Part shown: positions 43,619 through 53,862 of the stretch, piece after piece | Numbering within the stretch: position 1 is the first letter of the stretch | How the letters are laid out: the number at the start of each line of letters is the position of its first letter | Assembly: GCA_029257385.1 (NCBI GenBank) | Contig: JARIBS010000091.1 | Span: 1 to 64,000 of the forward strand | Source of the DNA: Thiorhodococcus sp. | GTDB taxonomy: Bacteria; Pseudomonadota; Gammaproteobacteria; Chromatiales; Chromatiaceae | Direction: 5' to 3' | Length of the DNA: 64,000 nt | Notes under the pieces: generated by a model | The model's database searches: none | Told to the model about the DNA's origin: nothing | What the model saw: only the letters and a program-made list of their open reading frames with translations | Made by a program: the position numbers and the translations under genes

Positions 43619-44644
43619 TCAGTCTTCGACGCCGAGCTCTTCCTGAACGTCACGCACGATGCGCTTATCGATCTGCAACAGTTCATCGCGTCGATCCGGA
43701 TAATCGACCTGACTCAGGAGATGACGAAACGCATTGATGCGCGCACGTTTTTTATCGTCTGACTTGATGATGGTCCAGGGACAGTCAGCGGTGGATGTGA
43801 AGAAGAACATATCCTCCTTGGCGCGGGTGTACTCATGCCATTTGTCTTGGGACGCCTGATCGACCGGGCTGAGCTTCCATTGACGCAGTGAGTCCTCGAT
43901 GCGCTTACCAAAACGGCGCGCCTGAGCCTCCTGGCTAACCGAGTAGTAAAACTTGAACACCAGGATCCCTGAGCGGATCAGCATCCGTTCCAGCTCGGGC
44001 ACTGAGCGCAGGAACTCCTTGACCTCGGCGCCAGAGCAAAAGTCCATCACCCGCTCGACCATGGCGCGGTTGTACCAACTGCGATCGAAGAACACGATTT
44101 CCCCGCCCGTGGGCAGATGTGCGATGTAGCGCTGGAAATACCACTGGGTGCGCTCGCGGTCGCTTGGCTTGTCCAAGGCCACCACCCGCGCACCACGCGG
44201 ATTGATGTGCTCGACAAAGCGTTTGATGGTGCCGCCCTTGCCGGCGGCATCGCGCCCCTCGTTAATGACCAGTATGCGCAGATCCTGCTCCTTGACCCAG
44301 TTCTGCATCTTGAGCATCTCAGCGTGCAGCGGCATGATCAGCTCCAGATAGTCGGCATCGCTGAGCTTGCCGATTGGACCCGTGCGATCATCCGCCGGAC
44401 CCTTGCGCTTGGAGCTTTTCTTGGCTTTTTTGAGCTTGTACGCCTCCGCGTCCGGCCCGCTGGGTAAAATAACGCTCCCGCCTGAGTGCTGCGCGTCGGA
44501 TTTGGGTGCGCTTTTTTTGTCTGCTCGGACGCGATGCGTGTTAGTCGTTGATGCTTCTTTCACTGAGGAGTCATCAGCCTGAGCGGACCGGGGCAGATCG
44601 TCATGCTCGGCAATCTGGGCGGTATTGTCTTGCTGTTTCGTCAT
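43619..44644 (-). CDS. ppk2: Polyphosphate kinase 2 (PPK2 family)
   Basis: NEGRDAAGKGGTIKRFVEHINPRGARVVALDKPSDRERTQWYFQRYIAHLPTGGEIVFFDRSWYNRAMVERVMDFC. Confidence 0.95.
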   Translation of the reverse strand: MTKQQDNTAQIAEHDDLPRSAQADDSSVKEASTTNTHRVRADKKSAPKSDAQHSGGSVILPSGPDAEAYKLKKAKKSSKRKGPADDRTGPIGKLSDADYLELIMPLHAEMLKMQNWVKEQDLRILVINEGRDAAGKGGTIKRFVEHINPRGARVVALDKPSDRERTQWYFQRYIAHLPTGGEIVFFDRSWYNRAMVERVMDFCSGAEVKEFLRSVPELERMLIRSGILVFKFYYSVSQEAQARRFGKRIEDSLRQWKLSPVDQASQDKWHEYTRAKEDMFFFTSTADCPWTIIKSDDKKRARINAFRHLLSQVDYPDRRDELLQIDKRIVRDVQEELGVED

Positions 44645-45191
44645 TCTTGATGGGCCTTTTGTTGGTGGGTCGGTGAGCGTGAAAAGATCACGGGGTCAGG
44701 CCGGTACGCTGCCAATACAGGTGGCGTCTAGCCGTGCCGCCATAAACGTGCGACAACTGCGGTCCCTGCAACTCCGTTTGGGGCAGGATGAGGAAGGAAG
44801 TCCGAAGCGCCTGCCACGCTACATTCTGTTAGATCGGCGATCGAGTGTACGGCAGCGCTACAGTGCCGCTCATTGGCCTGACAAGCCGCACGCCGCAGGA
44901 TGAATGATAGAAGCAACTGGGTTGTAACGAAGGCAAAATGTTACTTAAAGATTACTATGCTGTGACGCAATAATGGCAACACCGATATGAAATACAAGCC
45001 AACTGAAGGCATACAGTCCCGGGTCATGGCGCGGATACGCTGTCTGCGCTCATTACCAGGGTCGGATGAAATACCCTAAACCTGAGCTAATTCAGCCGCA
45101 GTTCTTGTGTATACTCCACCCTGCAAAGATAACCTCTTCCCCCAACTATGCGCGGGTGGCACGGCGTCTCCCGCCAAGCGGTGATTGATTA

Positions 45192-46118
45192 GTGTCATCC
45201 AAGCCCAAATCTTCGCCTCCCGTTCACGCAGACCAAACTGCAAGCCAAGCGTTTGCATGCATTCTGCGGCACAATTTCGACTATCTACTGACCTGGCAGG
45301 ACCCCGCGCGCGACTGGGAGAACATCGAAGGCGTCCACCAACTGCGCGTGGCCGTGAGGCGCATGCGCTCGGCATTGAATCTGTTTCGCGACGCTGTGCC
45401 CAGAGAGGCCAGCGACCCCTGGAACAAGGAGCTGCGCTGGATCGGCGGTCAGCTCGGTCTAGCGCGTGATCTGGACGTCTTCATCAGCGAGGGCCTCATC
45501 ACCGTCGGCAAAGTATTGATCCTGCCTGGACAAGCCGAACTGAGAACACTCGCCGAGACACGCCGCGCCCAAGTCTACGAGCAGCAGGTTCGGCCATTGC
45601 TCGACAGCGAACGCTGGCAACGCTTCTGCGATGAATTCCCCACCTGGATTGAACGCCGTGCCTGGGAGAAGTCAGGCGCCACCAAAAAGCAGACCAAACG
45701 TCTGGCATCGGGCGTTTGCGCCTACTCACGTCGGCTCCTCGACAAGCAGGAGCGCAGAGTGCTCACGGTCGGAACCGGTGTCGAGCGCGAGGATCAAAAC
45801 GAACTGCACCAACTGCGTATCGAGTGTAAGAAGCTGCGCTATGCCGCAGAGTTTTTTCGGCCCATCGTCAATAACATGGACGAGTTTATCCATCACATGA
45901 AGGGCATCCAGGACCTACTCGGCGTCATGAACGACGTCTCTGTGACGCGTCAATTACTCGCGGACTTATTTCCGGCCAATGACGACGATGATGTATTGCT
46001 CTATGCAGGCGCCATACTCGGTTGGCGCACCTGCGAATACTGTCATCTGCTTGGAAAGTTCGACGACTACTGGGAAGAGCTGGTCAGCGCCAAGCACCCC
46101 TGGTGGAAAAAGAGTTAG
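45192..46118 (+). CDS. CHAD domain protein
   Basis: GVHQLRVAVRRMRSALNLFRDAVP and LHQLRIECKKLRYAAEFFRPI (CHAD His/Arg/Lys helices). GTG start. Confidence 0.93.
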   Translation: MSSKPKSSPPVHADQTASQAFACILRHNFDYLLTWQDPARDWENIEGVHQLRVAVRRMRSALNLFRDAVPREASDPWNKELRWIGGQLGLARDLDVFISEGLITVGKVLILPGQAELRTLAETRRAQVYEQQVRPLLDSERWQRFCDEFPTWIERRAWEKSGATKKQTKRLASGVCAYSRRLLDKQERRVLTVGTGVEREDQNELHQLRIECKKLRYAAEFFRPIVNNMDEFIHHMKGIQDLLGVMNDVSVTRQLLADLFPANDDDDVLLYAGAILGWRTCEYCHLLGKFDDYWEELVSAKHPWWKKS

Positions 46119-46163
46119 ATCGCCGCAGCTCAAGCGGCAGACGTCACGATGCCTGCGTTGATC

Positions 46164-47684
46164 TCAACAAAGCCGATGTCTTCTAGGCGGGATAACGCAC
46201 TTACCCTGTGACCCGTGTGTTTTTTTTGTGTTGAATAGACGATTATAGACCCGCCATAGAGGCTCGACCGGATAACGTAGCGGGATCAAACGCTTGTCCG
46301 CGCATGTGATGACGCCTACCTGTGTGGTGGCTGCGCTGAACACGATATGATGATGCTCGATACCGCATGCGTTCAGCCAATAGGTCGCATCGGCCGAAAG
46401 CGGTGTATGCCCGACGATGAACGGCGTATCCGAAGCGAGTCCAAAACGCTTGCGAAAACGCTTGACATCACCGTTGCCATAACCGCCTGGGGTATTGGGT
46501 TTTCGAATACGCCCATGCGCCAGTTGGTGCTCCAGCTTTGGATGCTCACGTGCGTGGATCAGGTCGTCACGGCTGACCTTCATGGTCGGAGCTGCGGCAT
46601 GGCAAGCAATGAAGCTCGCTGACAACGCAATGTAGGGCAAGACATCATACAAGCGCTGCATTGCATCACGGTAGCGCGCTCCCCGACACTCCAGCAGCGC
46701 CTTCTCCCAGACCAGCCCCTGAGGTACGCCGCCCTTGCTGATCGCCTCAGAAAAGCTATCGTGATTACCACGCAAATAAAATATTTGCTTTGGAAATAAA
46801 ACCTTGAGACGGAGTATGAGATCCATCAGGATCATCGATGTCTCCATCTCGTCTTCTTGACCAGGCGCATCTGGATGCACTGCGTCACCGAGGATAATCA
46901 GCGCGCCGCTGCCATCCTGCAGCGATTTAAGGAATCCGTTCTGCGTTAGGATCACGAGCAGATTGTCGATACAGGCGTGCAGATCGCCGACGAAAATTGG
47001 GGTTACGTGGTCTGGCAACTGGAGTACAGCGCCAGGGCGCCCGTCGCGCATCGGCAGCCTAAAGGGCTCGCACTCCATCACCGTGATGGCCTGCTCGAGT
47101 AGGCTTAGCGCATCCTCAGGAGAGAGTAGCTCAATGGGTGCTTCCAGCACCTGTGACAGGCGTTTGATATTCGCGCGTCGCCAGGCAATCCGTCGAGCTG
47201 TGAGGGTTTGGTCGTCAATGGGTTCGATGAGTGTCGTATGAGTCAACGACTTGCGCTGAAAACTCAGCTGATCGTGCGTGAGCTTTACGCACAGGTGCTG
47301 CGCATCGACACACTGGGGATACTCAAGGAGCGCCTGCTGGAAAGCGTCATCCCTGCCCAGACTCAGGGTCTCCCCGGGGGCCAAGCGCAGAAAGCCGTTG
47401 ATACCCGAGAAAAACCGCTCCGGGTCGAACAACAGATAATCCTTACCGCGCTCGAAGGCACCGTTGGCACCAATAACGATTTCGGATGCCAGGTTCAGCC
47501 GATGAGAGACACTACAGCCAAGCTCCAATCGCAATGCCGATGCCGGCAGGGGCACACGGACCTTACTCTGCTCAAGCCGTACCGGGCCGTGTAACCCGCA
47601 ATCCTCATAAGCATGCAAATCTTCCGAGAGCATGCCAAGCAGGCTGAGAATGCTGCTGCGCATCGTGCTGGTGAGATAAGGCAT
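46164..47684 (-). CDS. Metallophosphoesterase (calcineurin-like / PPP-type phosphatase)
   Basis: PIFVGDLHACIDNLLVIL, LIILGDAVHPD, IFYLRGNHDSF, IVGHTPLS. Confidence 0.88.
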   Translation of the reverse strand: MPYLTSTMRSSILSLLGMLSEDLHAYEDCGLHGPVRLEQSKVRVPLPASALRLELGCSVSHRLNLASEIVIGANGAFERGKDYLLFDPERFFSGINGFLRLAPGETLSLGRDDAFQQALLEYPQCVDAQHLCVKLTHDQLSFQRKSLTHTTLIEPIDDQTLTARRIAWRRANIKRLSQVLEAPIELLSPEDALSLLEQAITVMECEPFRLPMRDGRPGAVLQLPDHVTPIFVGDLHACIDNLLVILTQNGFLKSLQDGSGALIILGDAVHPDAPGQEDEMETSMILMDLILRLKVLFPKQIFYLRGNHDSFSEAISKGGVPQGLVWEKALLECRGARYRDAMQRLYDVLPYIALSASFIACHAAAPTMKVSRDDLIHAREHPKLEHQLAHGRIRKPNTPGGYGNGDVKRFRKRFGLASDTPFIVGHTPLSADATYWLNACGIEHHHIVFSAATTQVGVITCADKRLIPLRYPVEPLWRVYNRLFNTKKTHGSQGKCVIPPRRHRLC

Positions 47685-48051
47685 CGAGAACCACCTTTCC
47701 GCCGCCGCGACAATCGTAGCAAGCCAGACAGTCCATTGATCACGATATCGGGCAGTGAGTAATTATTTAGTTATTAAGCAGCAACTCCTCTGTAACAAGT
47801 TTAGACGCTTCCGTCGTTCGACGCGAGCACTATTCGACTCAATTGTGGACAGGAAACGGTGCCATTGCTGCGGCCACCAGCGCCTGCTCTTTCGCTTGGG
47901 TATGTATCTTAATCGGCCCGACTCGGGGTTGCCCGGCCATGGCGTTCGGTAGATTAAGTTTCGCATCCTGGATGATGGCATCCCTAAAAAGCGCTATCCA
48001 GATTGCAACTCCTGTGCGCTGCTAAATGGCATGTGAGCGCTCCCGCGTAGC

Positions 48052-50730
48052 TCAAAGCACTTTCGTCACCAGCTTGATTGCCAGGTCCTGGGGGTCGGTC
48101 TCGATACGGAAACCGAGCGATTTGACCAGCGCCAGCATGCGTGTGTTGGCGGTCAGCACCTCGCCATCCATGATACGAAACCCGCGCGAGCGGGCATTCT
48201 GCATGAGCGAGCGCATCAAACGCGCACCGATGCCAAGATTGCGCCAGTGATCTGAAACAACGATGGCGAACTCACAAGCCTGTCCGCCTGGACGCGCCAT
48301 GTAACGCGCCACGCCGAGCGCGATTGTGCTCGCTTTGTGTTCAATCACGCCGATCAGGGCCATCTCGCGGTCGTAGTCGATCTGCGTGAAGCGCACCAGC
48401 ATCTCCGGCGTCAGCTCCTTGATCGCCTGCATGAAGCGGAAATACTTGGTCTGCTCGGAGAGACTACGCACGAACTCCTGCTCCATCTCGGCGTCTTCCG
48501 GGCGGATCGGGCGGATGATGAAATCGCGACCATCGGGGAGCTGGACCTGCTCGATAAGCTGGCTCGGATAGGGATGAATCGCCATGTGACCATAGGTCGG
48601 CTGCTGCGAGGGGCGGTAGTCGACCTTGATGCGCACATCGACTGCGATGACCTCCTTGTCGTTGCCGATCAGCGGATTGATGTCCATGGAGATGATTTCG
48701 GGCAGCTCGCAGACCATCTCCGAGACCCGTTGCAGGATCTTGGCCAGCGCCACCCGATTCATCGGCGGCATGTTCTGGAAGGCGCCCATGAGCCGCGCGA
48801 TGCGGGTTCGGTCGATCATCGTCTCGATGATGAAAGCGTTGAGCGGCGGCAGACCCAAGGCGCGATCGCCGAGCACCTCGACCTGGGTGCCGCCGGCGCC
48901 AAAGAGGATCACCGGGCCGAAGATTTTGTCGCGGAAGACCCCGATCATCAGCTCGCGTGCGTAGCGCGTGGAGACCATGTGCTCGACAGTGATGCCCTCC
49001 AGACGGGCGTCCGGGCGCAGTCGCTTGGCGCGATCGAGAATCTCGGTGAAGGTACGGCGCACCGATTGAGCGTCGTCGATATTGAGCTTGACTCCATCGA
49101 CATCGGTCTTGCGCTCTAGATCCGGCGAGTTGATTTTCATCACGACCGGAAAACCGAGCGCTTCGGCGGCCATCAGCGCCTCGTTGGGCGTATGCGTCAA
49201 CACCGCCTGCATGGTCGGGATGCGAAAGGCCGATAGGATCGCCTTGGCCTCGATGGTGCCGAGCACCTTGCGTCCCTCGGCCATCACGCCCTCGATGATG
49301 AGTCGCGCGCCCTCCACATCCGGCGGGTTCTCGTAAGACAGTGGCGCCGGGGACTGTATCAGCAGCTTCTGGTTCTGTTGATGGGTGGCCATAAACGAGA
49401 ATGCCTCAACGGCGGCCTCGGGGCTGGCGAAGTTCGGCACGTCATGCTCTGAGAGTAGCGCTTGCGCCTCGGCAACGCGCTGCCCGCCCATCCAGCAGGT
49501 GAGCACCGGCTTGCGGCTGTCTTTGCTGGCCTCAATCACGTGCTGCGCGGTCGCCATCGGATCGCAGAACAACAGCGGGGCGAGGATGCAGATCACGCCA
49601 TCGACATCGGGGTCGGCGAGACAGGCATCGAGCGCGGCACGATAGCGCTCTGGAGGGGCGTCGCCAATGATGTCGACGGGATTGCCATGCGACCAGTAGT
49701 CCGGGAGGGCCTGCTCGAGCGCCTGGCGGGTTGTATCGCCGAGTTGTGCCAAGGTCAGGCGGAGATCAACGGCTCGATCGGCTGCCAGAATGCCGGGGCC
49801 GCCCCCGTTGGTGATGATCGCGATACGCTCGCCGCTGAGTCGTCGCCGAGTGCCGAACACTTGCGCCGCGGCGAAGAGCTGCTCGAGATTGGCCACCTGA
49901 ACCACCCCTGCACGTTCGGTCACGGCACGGAATACATCGGCCATGCCAACGAGACCGCCGGTATGCGACTTGATCGCGCGTGTACCGGCTGGATGGCGTC
50001 CGGCCTTGACGACGATGACAGGTTTCAGGCGCGCTGCGGCGCGCAGACCGCTCATGAAATGCCGCGCGTTGCGCACGCCTTCGACATACAACAGAATGCA
50101 CTGGGTTTGAGTGTCGAGCGCTAGGTAGTCGAGGATATCACCAAAGTCCAGATCGGCCGCCGCGCCGAGCGACACCACCGCCGAGAAGCCGATCCCGCAA
50201 GACTCCGCCCAGTCAATCATAACGGTACAGATCGCGCCCGACTGCGACACCAACGCCACATTGCCGCGCCGTGGGAGCACCTCGCCAACGCTGGCATTGA
50301 GTCCATGCTGCGGGCGCATCACACCTAAACAGTTCGGCCCCAGCACGCGAATGCGGTTGCGCCACGCAGCCTCGACCATCTTCTCCTGGAGCGCGACCCC
50401 GCGATCACCGTGCTCGCCAAAGCCGGCCGAGTGCACGACCGCCGCCTTGACGCCGAAACTGCCGCACTGATCAAGGATCGCCGGCACGCATTGCGCCGGA
50501 GTGGCGATCAAGGCCAGATCAATTTGTTTGTCCAGTTCTTTCAGCGAGCTGTAACAAGGTTCGCCGGCCACCTGGTCATATTTGGGATTGATCGCATAAC
50601 ACTGGCCTTTGAACCCGCCCGTCAGCAGATTATGGAAGACCATGCCACCGATCGAACCCTCATTGTCGCTCGCGCCAAAAACAGCGACAGCGCCGGGTGT
50701 GAAAAGCGGGTCGATATCGGTCAAACGCAT
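48052..50730 (-). CDS. ADP-forming acyl-CoA synthetase-like / GNAT fusion (Pat/YfiQ-type protein acetyltransferase)
   Basis: CoA-binding domain LFTPGAVAVFGASDNEGSIGGMVFHNL; ATP-grasp region; C-terminal GNAT (FTQIDYDREMALIGV...VVSDHWRNLGIGARLMRSLMQNARSRGF). ATG 50730. Confidence 0.92.
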   Translation of the reverse strand: MRLTDIDPLFTPGAVAVFGASDNEGSIGGMVFHNLLTGGFKGQCYAINPKYDQVAGEPCYSSLKELDKQIDLALIATPAQCVPAILDQCGSFGVKAAVVHSAGFGEHGDRGVALQEKMVEAAWRNRIRVLGPNCLGVMRPQHGLNASVGEVLPRRGNVALVSQSGAICTVMIDWAESCGIGFSAVVSLGAAADLDFGDILDYLALDTQTQCILLYVEGVRNARHFMSGLRAAARLKPVIVVKAGRHPAGTRAIKSHTGGLVGMADVFRAVTERAGVVQVANLEQLFAAAQVFGTRRRLSGERIAIITNGGGPGILAADRAVDLRLTLAQLGDTTRQALEQALPDYWSHGNPVDIIGDAPPERYRAALDACLADPDVDGVICILAPLLFCDPMATAQHVIEASKDSRKPVLTCWMGGQRVAEAQALLSEHDVPNFASPEAAVEAFSFMATHQQNQKLLIQSPAPLSYENPPDVEGARLIIEGVMAEGRKVLGTIEAKAILSAFRIPTMQAVLTHTPNEALMAAEALGFPVVMKINSPDLERKTDVDGVKLNIDDAQSVRRTFTEILDRAKRLRPDARLEGITVEHMVSTRYARELMIGVFRDKIFGPVILFGAGGTQVEVLGDRALGLPPLNAFIIETMIDRTRIARLMGAFQNMPPMNRVALAKILQRVSEMVCELPEIISMDINPLIGNDKEVIAVDVRIKVDYRPSQQPTYGHMAIHPYPSQLIEQVQLPDGRDFIIRPIRPEDAEMEQEFVRSLSEQTKYFRFMQAIKELTPEMLVRFTQIDYDREMALIGVIEHKASTIALGVARYMARPGGQACEFAIVVSDHWRNLGIGARLMRSLMQNARSRGFRIMDGEVLTANTRMLALVKSLGFRIETDPQDLAIKLVTKVL

Positions 50731-50879
50731 GGGGTCTGCCCTCTGAGGCAAAAAAGGAGTTAATCTCTTATATAGCCGCTTGAGCGCGGTGCTCGCGGAT
50801 ATAGAAAGCCAATTTAGAACAAAGCCTACGGAGACCTTCATAGGTTATCTGTTGTGACTGAACCTTGAGAGGACCCGCC

Positions 50880-51812
50880 ATGAACCTTGCCTTCATCTCC
50901 CATCAGTCCTGTCTGGAGCACAAGATGGGCGACTATCACCCCGAATGCCCAGAGCGTCTCTTCGCAATCCAGGACCGCATGATCGCCTCAGGCATTGAAA
51001 TGCTTGTTACCCATCTTGAGGCCCCCAAAGCAACGCCAGAGCAGCTGGCTCTCGTACACGATCGAAGCTATATACAGAGGGTCTTTGACACCGCACCCTG
51101 TACCGCCAACGCCTTGACCTGGATCGATGGCGACACGGCGATGAACAGCCACACACTCGAAGCCGCTCTGCACTCGGCGGGGGCGGCGATCCTGGCCGTG
51201 GATCTGGTCATGAACGACGAGCATCGTGCCGCCTTCTGCTGCGTTCGTCCTCCCGGCCATCATGCCGGGCGCGCTCGGGCGAGCGGGTTTTGCATTTTCA
51301 ACAACGTCGCGATCGGCGCTGCCCATGCGCTCAAGCATTATGGACTCGAGCGCATCGCCATCGTGGACTTCGATGTCCACCACGGTGATGGAACCGAGGA
51401 AATCTTCATCGGCGATGAGCGGGTACTCTTCTGCTCCAGTTTTCAGCATCCCTTCTACCCCGGCACGGGCGCGGATACTGATGCTCCTAACATCATCAAT
51501 CTGCCGTTGCCGCGCCTAACTGACGGAGAGGCGTTCAAGCGCGCTGTGGAGACCGCTTGGCTGCCGCGTATCGATGCCTTCGCGCCGCAGTTGATCATGA
51601 TCTCGGCGGGCTTCGACGGCCATCTCGAAGACGACATGGCCCAGTTCAATCTGCGCGAGGCGGACTATGCCTGGATCACTCGCGAACTCCACAAGTTGGC
51701 ACACAAGCATAGCCGGGAACGCGTGGTGTCTTTTCTAGAAGGTGGTTACAACCTCTCGGCACTGGGGCGCTGCGTCAGCGTCCATCTCGACGAGCTGATC
51801 GGGCGGAAGTGA
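50880..51812 (+). CDS. Histone-deacetylase superfamily (AcuC/HDAC-like) amidohydrolase
   Basis: HPECPERLFAIQDRM; CVRPPGHHAGRARASGFCIFNN; DFDVHHGDGTEEIF; ISAGFDGHLEDDM. Confidence 0.94.
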   Translation: MNLAFISHQSCLEHKMGDYHPECPERLFAIQDRMIASGIEMLVTHLEAPKATPEQLALVHDRSYIQRVFDTAPCTANALTWIDGDTAMNSHTLEAALHSAGAAILAVDLVMNDEHRAAFCCVRPPGHHAGRARASGFCIFNNVAIGAAHALKHYGLERIAIVDFDVHHGDGTEEIFIGDERVLFCSSFQHPFYPGTGADTDAPNIINLPLPRLTDGEAFKRAVETAWLPRIDAFAPQLIMISAGFDGHLEDDMAQFNLREADYAWITRELHKLAHKHSRERVVSFLEGGYNLSALGRCVSVHLDELIGRK

Positions 51813-51943
51813 GAAGTGAGGAGTAATCGCCCCATGCTGCAATGCAACACAAGCATAGACTCAGCCCACCTGGCTTGCAATCGTTCATCGCCAGACATAC
51901 GACGTTCTGCCATGTTCTGGCCGCCGAGCGCTCAGGAGCAGTA

Positions 51944-53377
51944 ATGACCGCCATCCTTTGGCTGAGACGCGACCTGCGGTTGGACGACAATCCAGCTCTC
52001 CAGCGTGCCTTAGATGGCGGCGCGCTCCTGCCACTCTACATCCACGCGCCCGACGAGGAGGCGCCCTGGGCGCCCGGCGGCGCCAGCCGCTGGTGGCTGC
52101 ATCGCAGTCTTGCCGCGCTTGAGGCGGCACTGCGCCAGCGCGGCAGCCGACTGCGCATCGAGCGCGGCGAGAGTCTCGGCGTCTTGCGCCGCATCATTGC
52201 CGAGACCGGCGCCACCGAGGTGCATTGGAACCGGCTCTACGATCCCGCCACGCGCGCACGCGACAGCCGTATCAAACAGGCGCTGCGCAGCGACGGTCTG
52301 CGCTGCGAAAGCCACAACGCCGCGCTGCTCTTTGAGCCGTGGGAGATCGCCAACACCGACCGTCAGCCCTACCGGGTCTTCAGCGCCTTCTGGCGTGCCT
52401 GCCTGCGGTCGCTGGAGCGGCCAGCCCCCATCGCGGCACCGCATACACTGCCCCCGGCCCCAGGCCCGAGCCAAGGGCTTGAGCTTGCGGCATTGGATCT
52501 ACTCCCGCAGATCAACTGGGATCAGGGACTCACCGACACCTGGACGCCCGGTGAGCCAGCGGCGCTGGAGCTGGCCCAGTCCTTCCTGCACGAGCGGGTG
52601 GCCGACTATGCCGAGGCTCGCGATCTGCCAGGCAGCGCGGGCACCTCGCGTCTGTCGCCCCATCTGCATTTTGGCGAGATCGGCCCACGACGCATCCTGC
52701 GCATGGTCATGGACGCCTATGGAGAGCCGACAGCGGATGCCGTCGGACCCTTCGTGCGCGAGATCGGCTGGCGTGAATTCGCCCATCATCTGCTCTATCA
52801 CTTCCCCACCACGCCCAGCGAGCCGCTCGATGGGCGTTTCGCGGACTTTCCCTGGGCCACGGGTGATGTCGAGGAGCAACTGCGTGCCTGGCAGCGGGGC
52901 GAGACCGGCATCCCGCTGGTCGACGCGGGCATGCGCGAACTCTGGCACCAGGGCTGGATGCACAACCGGGTGAGGATGGTTGTCGCCTCCCTGCTCACCA
53001 AGAATCTGCTCATCCCCTGGCAGACCGGCGCGCGCTGGTTCTGGGATACCCTGGTCGACGCCGATCTGGCCAACAACACGCTCGGCTGGCAGTGGACGGC
53101 CGGCTGCGGGGCAGACGCGGCGCCTTACTTCCGGGTCTTCAATCCGGTCCGTCAGGGCGAGCGCTTCGATGCCGAGGGCGCTTATATCCGGCGCTGGTGC
53201 CCGGAACTCGCGCGTCTCGAAGACACGCATCTACACCAACTCTGGAACGCACCACAAGCCACGCTGCGCGCGGCTGGCATCAGGCTCGGCGACAACTACC
53301 CCGCACCGATTGTCGATCTGGCAGAATCCCGTCGGCTGGCGCTCACGGCCTGGGAGCAGATCAGACATCGACCCTGA
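51944..53377 (+). CDS. phrB: Deoxyribodipyrimidine photolyase (class I CPD)
   Basis: ILWLRRDLRLDDNPALQRAL; GIPLVDAGMRELWHQGWMHNRVRMVVASLLTKNLLIPWQTGARWFWDTLVDADLANNTLGWQW. Confidence 0.97.
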   Translation: MTAILWLRRDLRLDDNPALQRALDGGALLPLYIHAPDEEAPWAPGGASRWWLHRSLAALEAALRQRGSRLRIERGESLGVLRRIIAETGATEVHWNRLYDPATRARDSRIKQALRSDGLRCESHNAALLFEPWEIANTDRQPYRVFSAFWRACLRSLERPAPIAAPHTLPPAPGPSQGLELAALDLLPQINWDQGLTDTWTPGEPAALELAQSFLHERVADYAEARDLPGSAGTSRLSPHLHFGEIGPRRILRMVMDAYGEPTADAVGPFVREIGWREFAHHLLYHFPTTPSEPLDGRFADFPWATGDVEEQLRAWQRGETGIPLVDAGMRELWHQGWMHNRVRMVVASLLTKNLLIPWQTGARWFWDTLVDADLANNTLGWQWTAGCGADAAPYFRVFNPVRQGERFDAEGAYIRRWCPELARLEDTHLHQLWNAPQATLRAAGIRLGDNYPAPIVDLAESRRLALTAWEQIRHRP

Positions 53378-53434
53378 GTCGATCGTCGCGCTTGACCCGC
53401 CCCCGGCAAGAACCGTCTAATGCGCGGCTTGATC

Positions 53435-53640
53435 TTTCGGTGTCCGACGGGCCTCTCGCCCGACGGGTTAAACGGGAAGCCGGTGCGCGAGTCCCATTGG
53501 GAACGCAAACCCGGCGCTGCCCCCGCAACGGTAGACGAGTCAAGACGCGACACACAGCCACTGTGAGCACGCTTCATGGGAAGGCGTCGCGTTGGGACCA
53601 GCATCCCGCTCGTGAGTCCGGAGACCGGCCTGAAGATCTG
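53435..53640 (+). promoter_or_regulatory. Cobalamin (B12) riboswitch upstream of btuB
   Basis: gggaagccggtgcgcgagtccc...acccggcgctgcccccgcaacggta (B12-box), gccactg, gggaaggcg...gtgagtccggagaccggcc: hallmark cobalamin element order. Confidence 0.93.
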
Positions 53641-53862
53641 GAGCCATAAGACTGATCCGAACCGATATCGCAAGATGCATTGAGCATTCGCCGCGATTGG
53701 GTTCGACTCGGTCATGGTTCCACGACCGGGGTTGCAAAGGGTGCCCGCCGGGACGCCGACGGGGTTTCACGCTCCTGCTTTAGCGCCCGCTCGATCGCCC
53801 CAGCAATTCCTCCTCGTGTCGATCCTCGCGGGTGAGCGCGGATCACAGCCGGAGTCGCATTC

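Noticed and set aside
47763-47981. Small ORFs with a CHCCG motif, considered as a transposase zinc-finger remnant
   Set aside because: Too short and no recognisable IS family motif.
48337-49119. 260-aa + strand ORF over the Pat-like gene
   Set aside because: Antisense shadow ORF.
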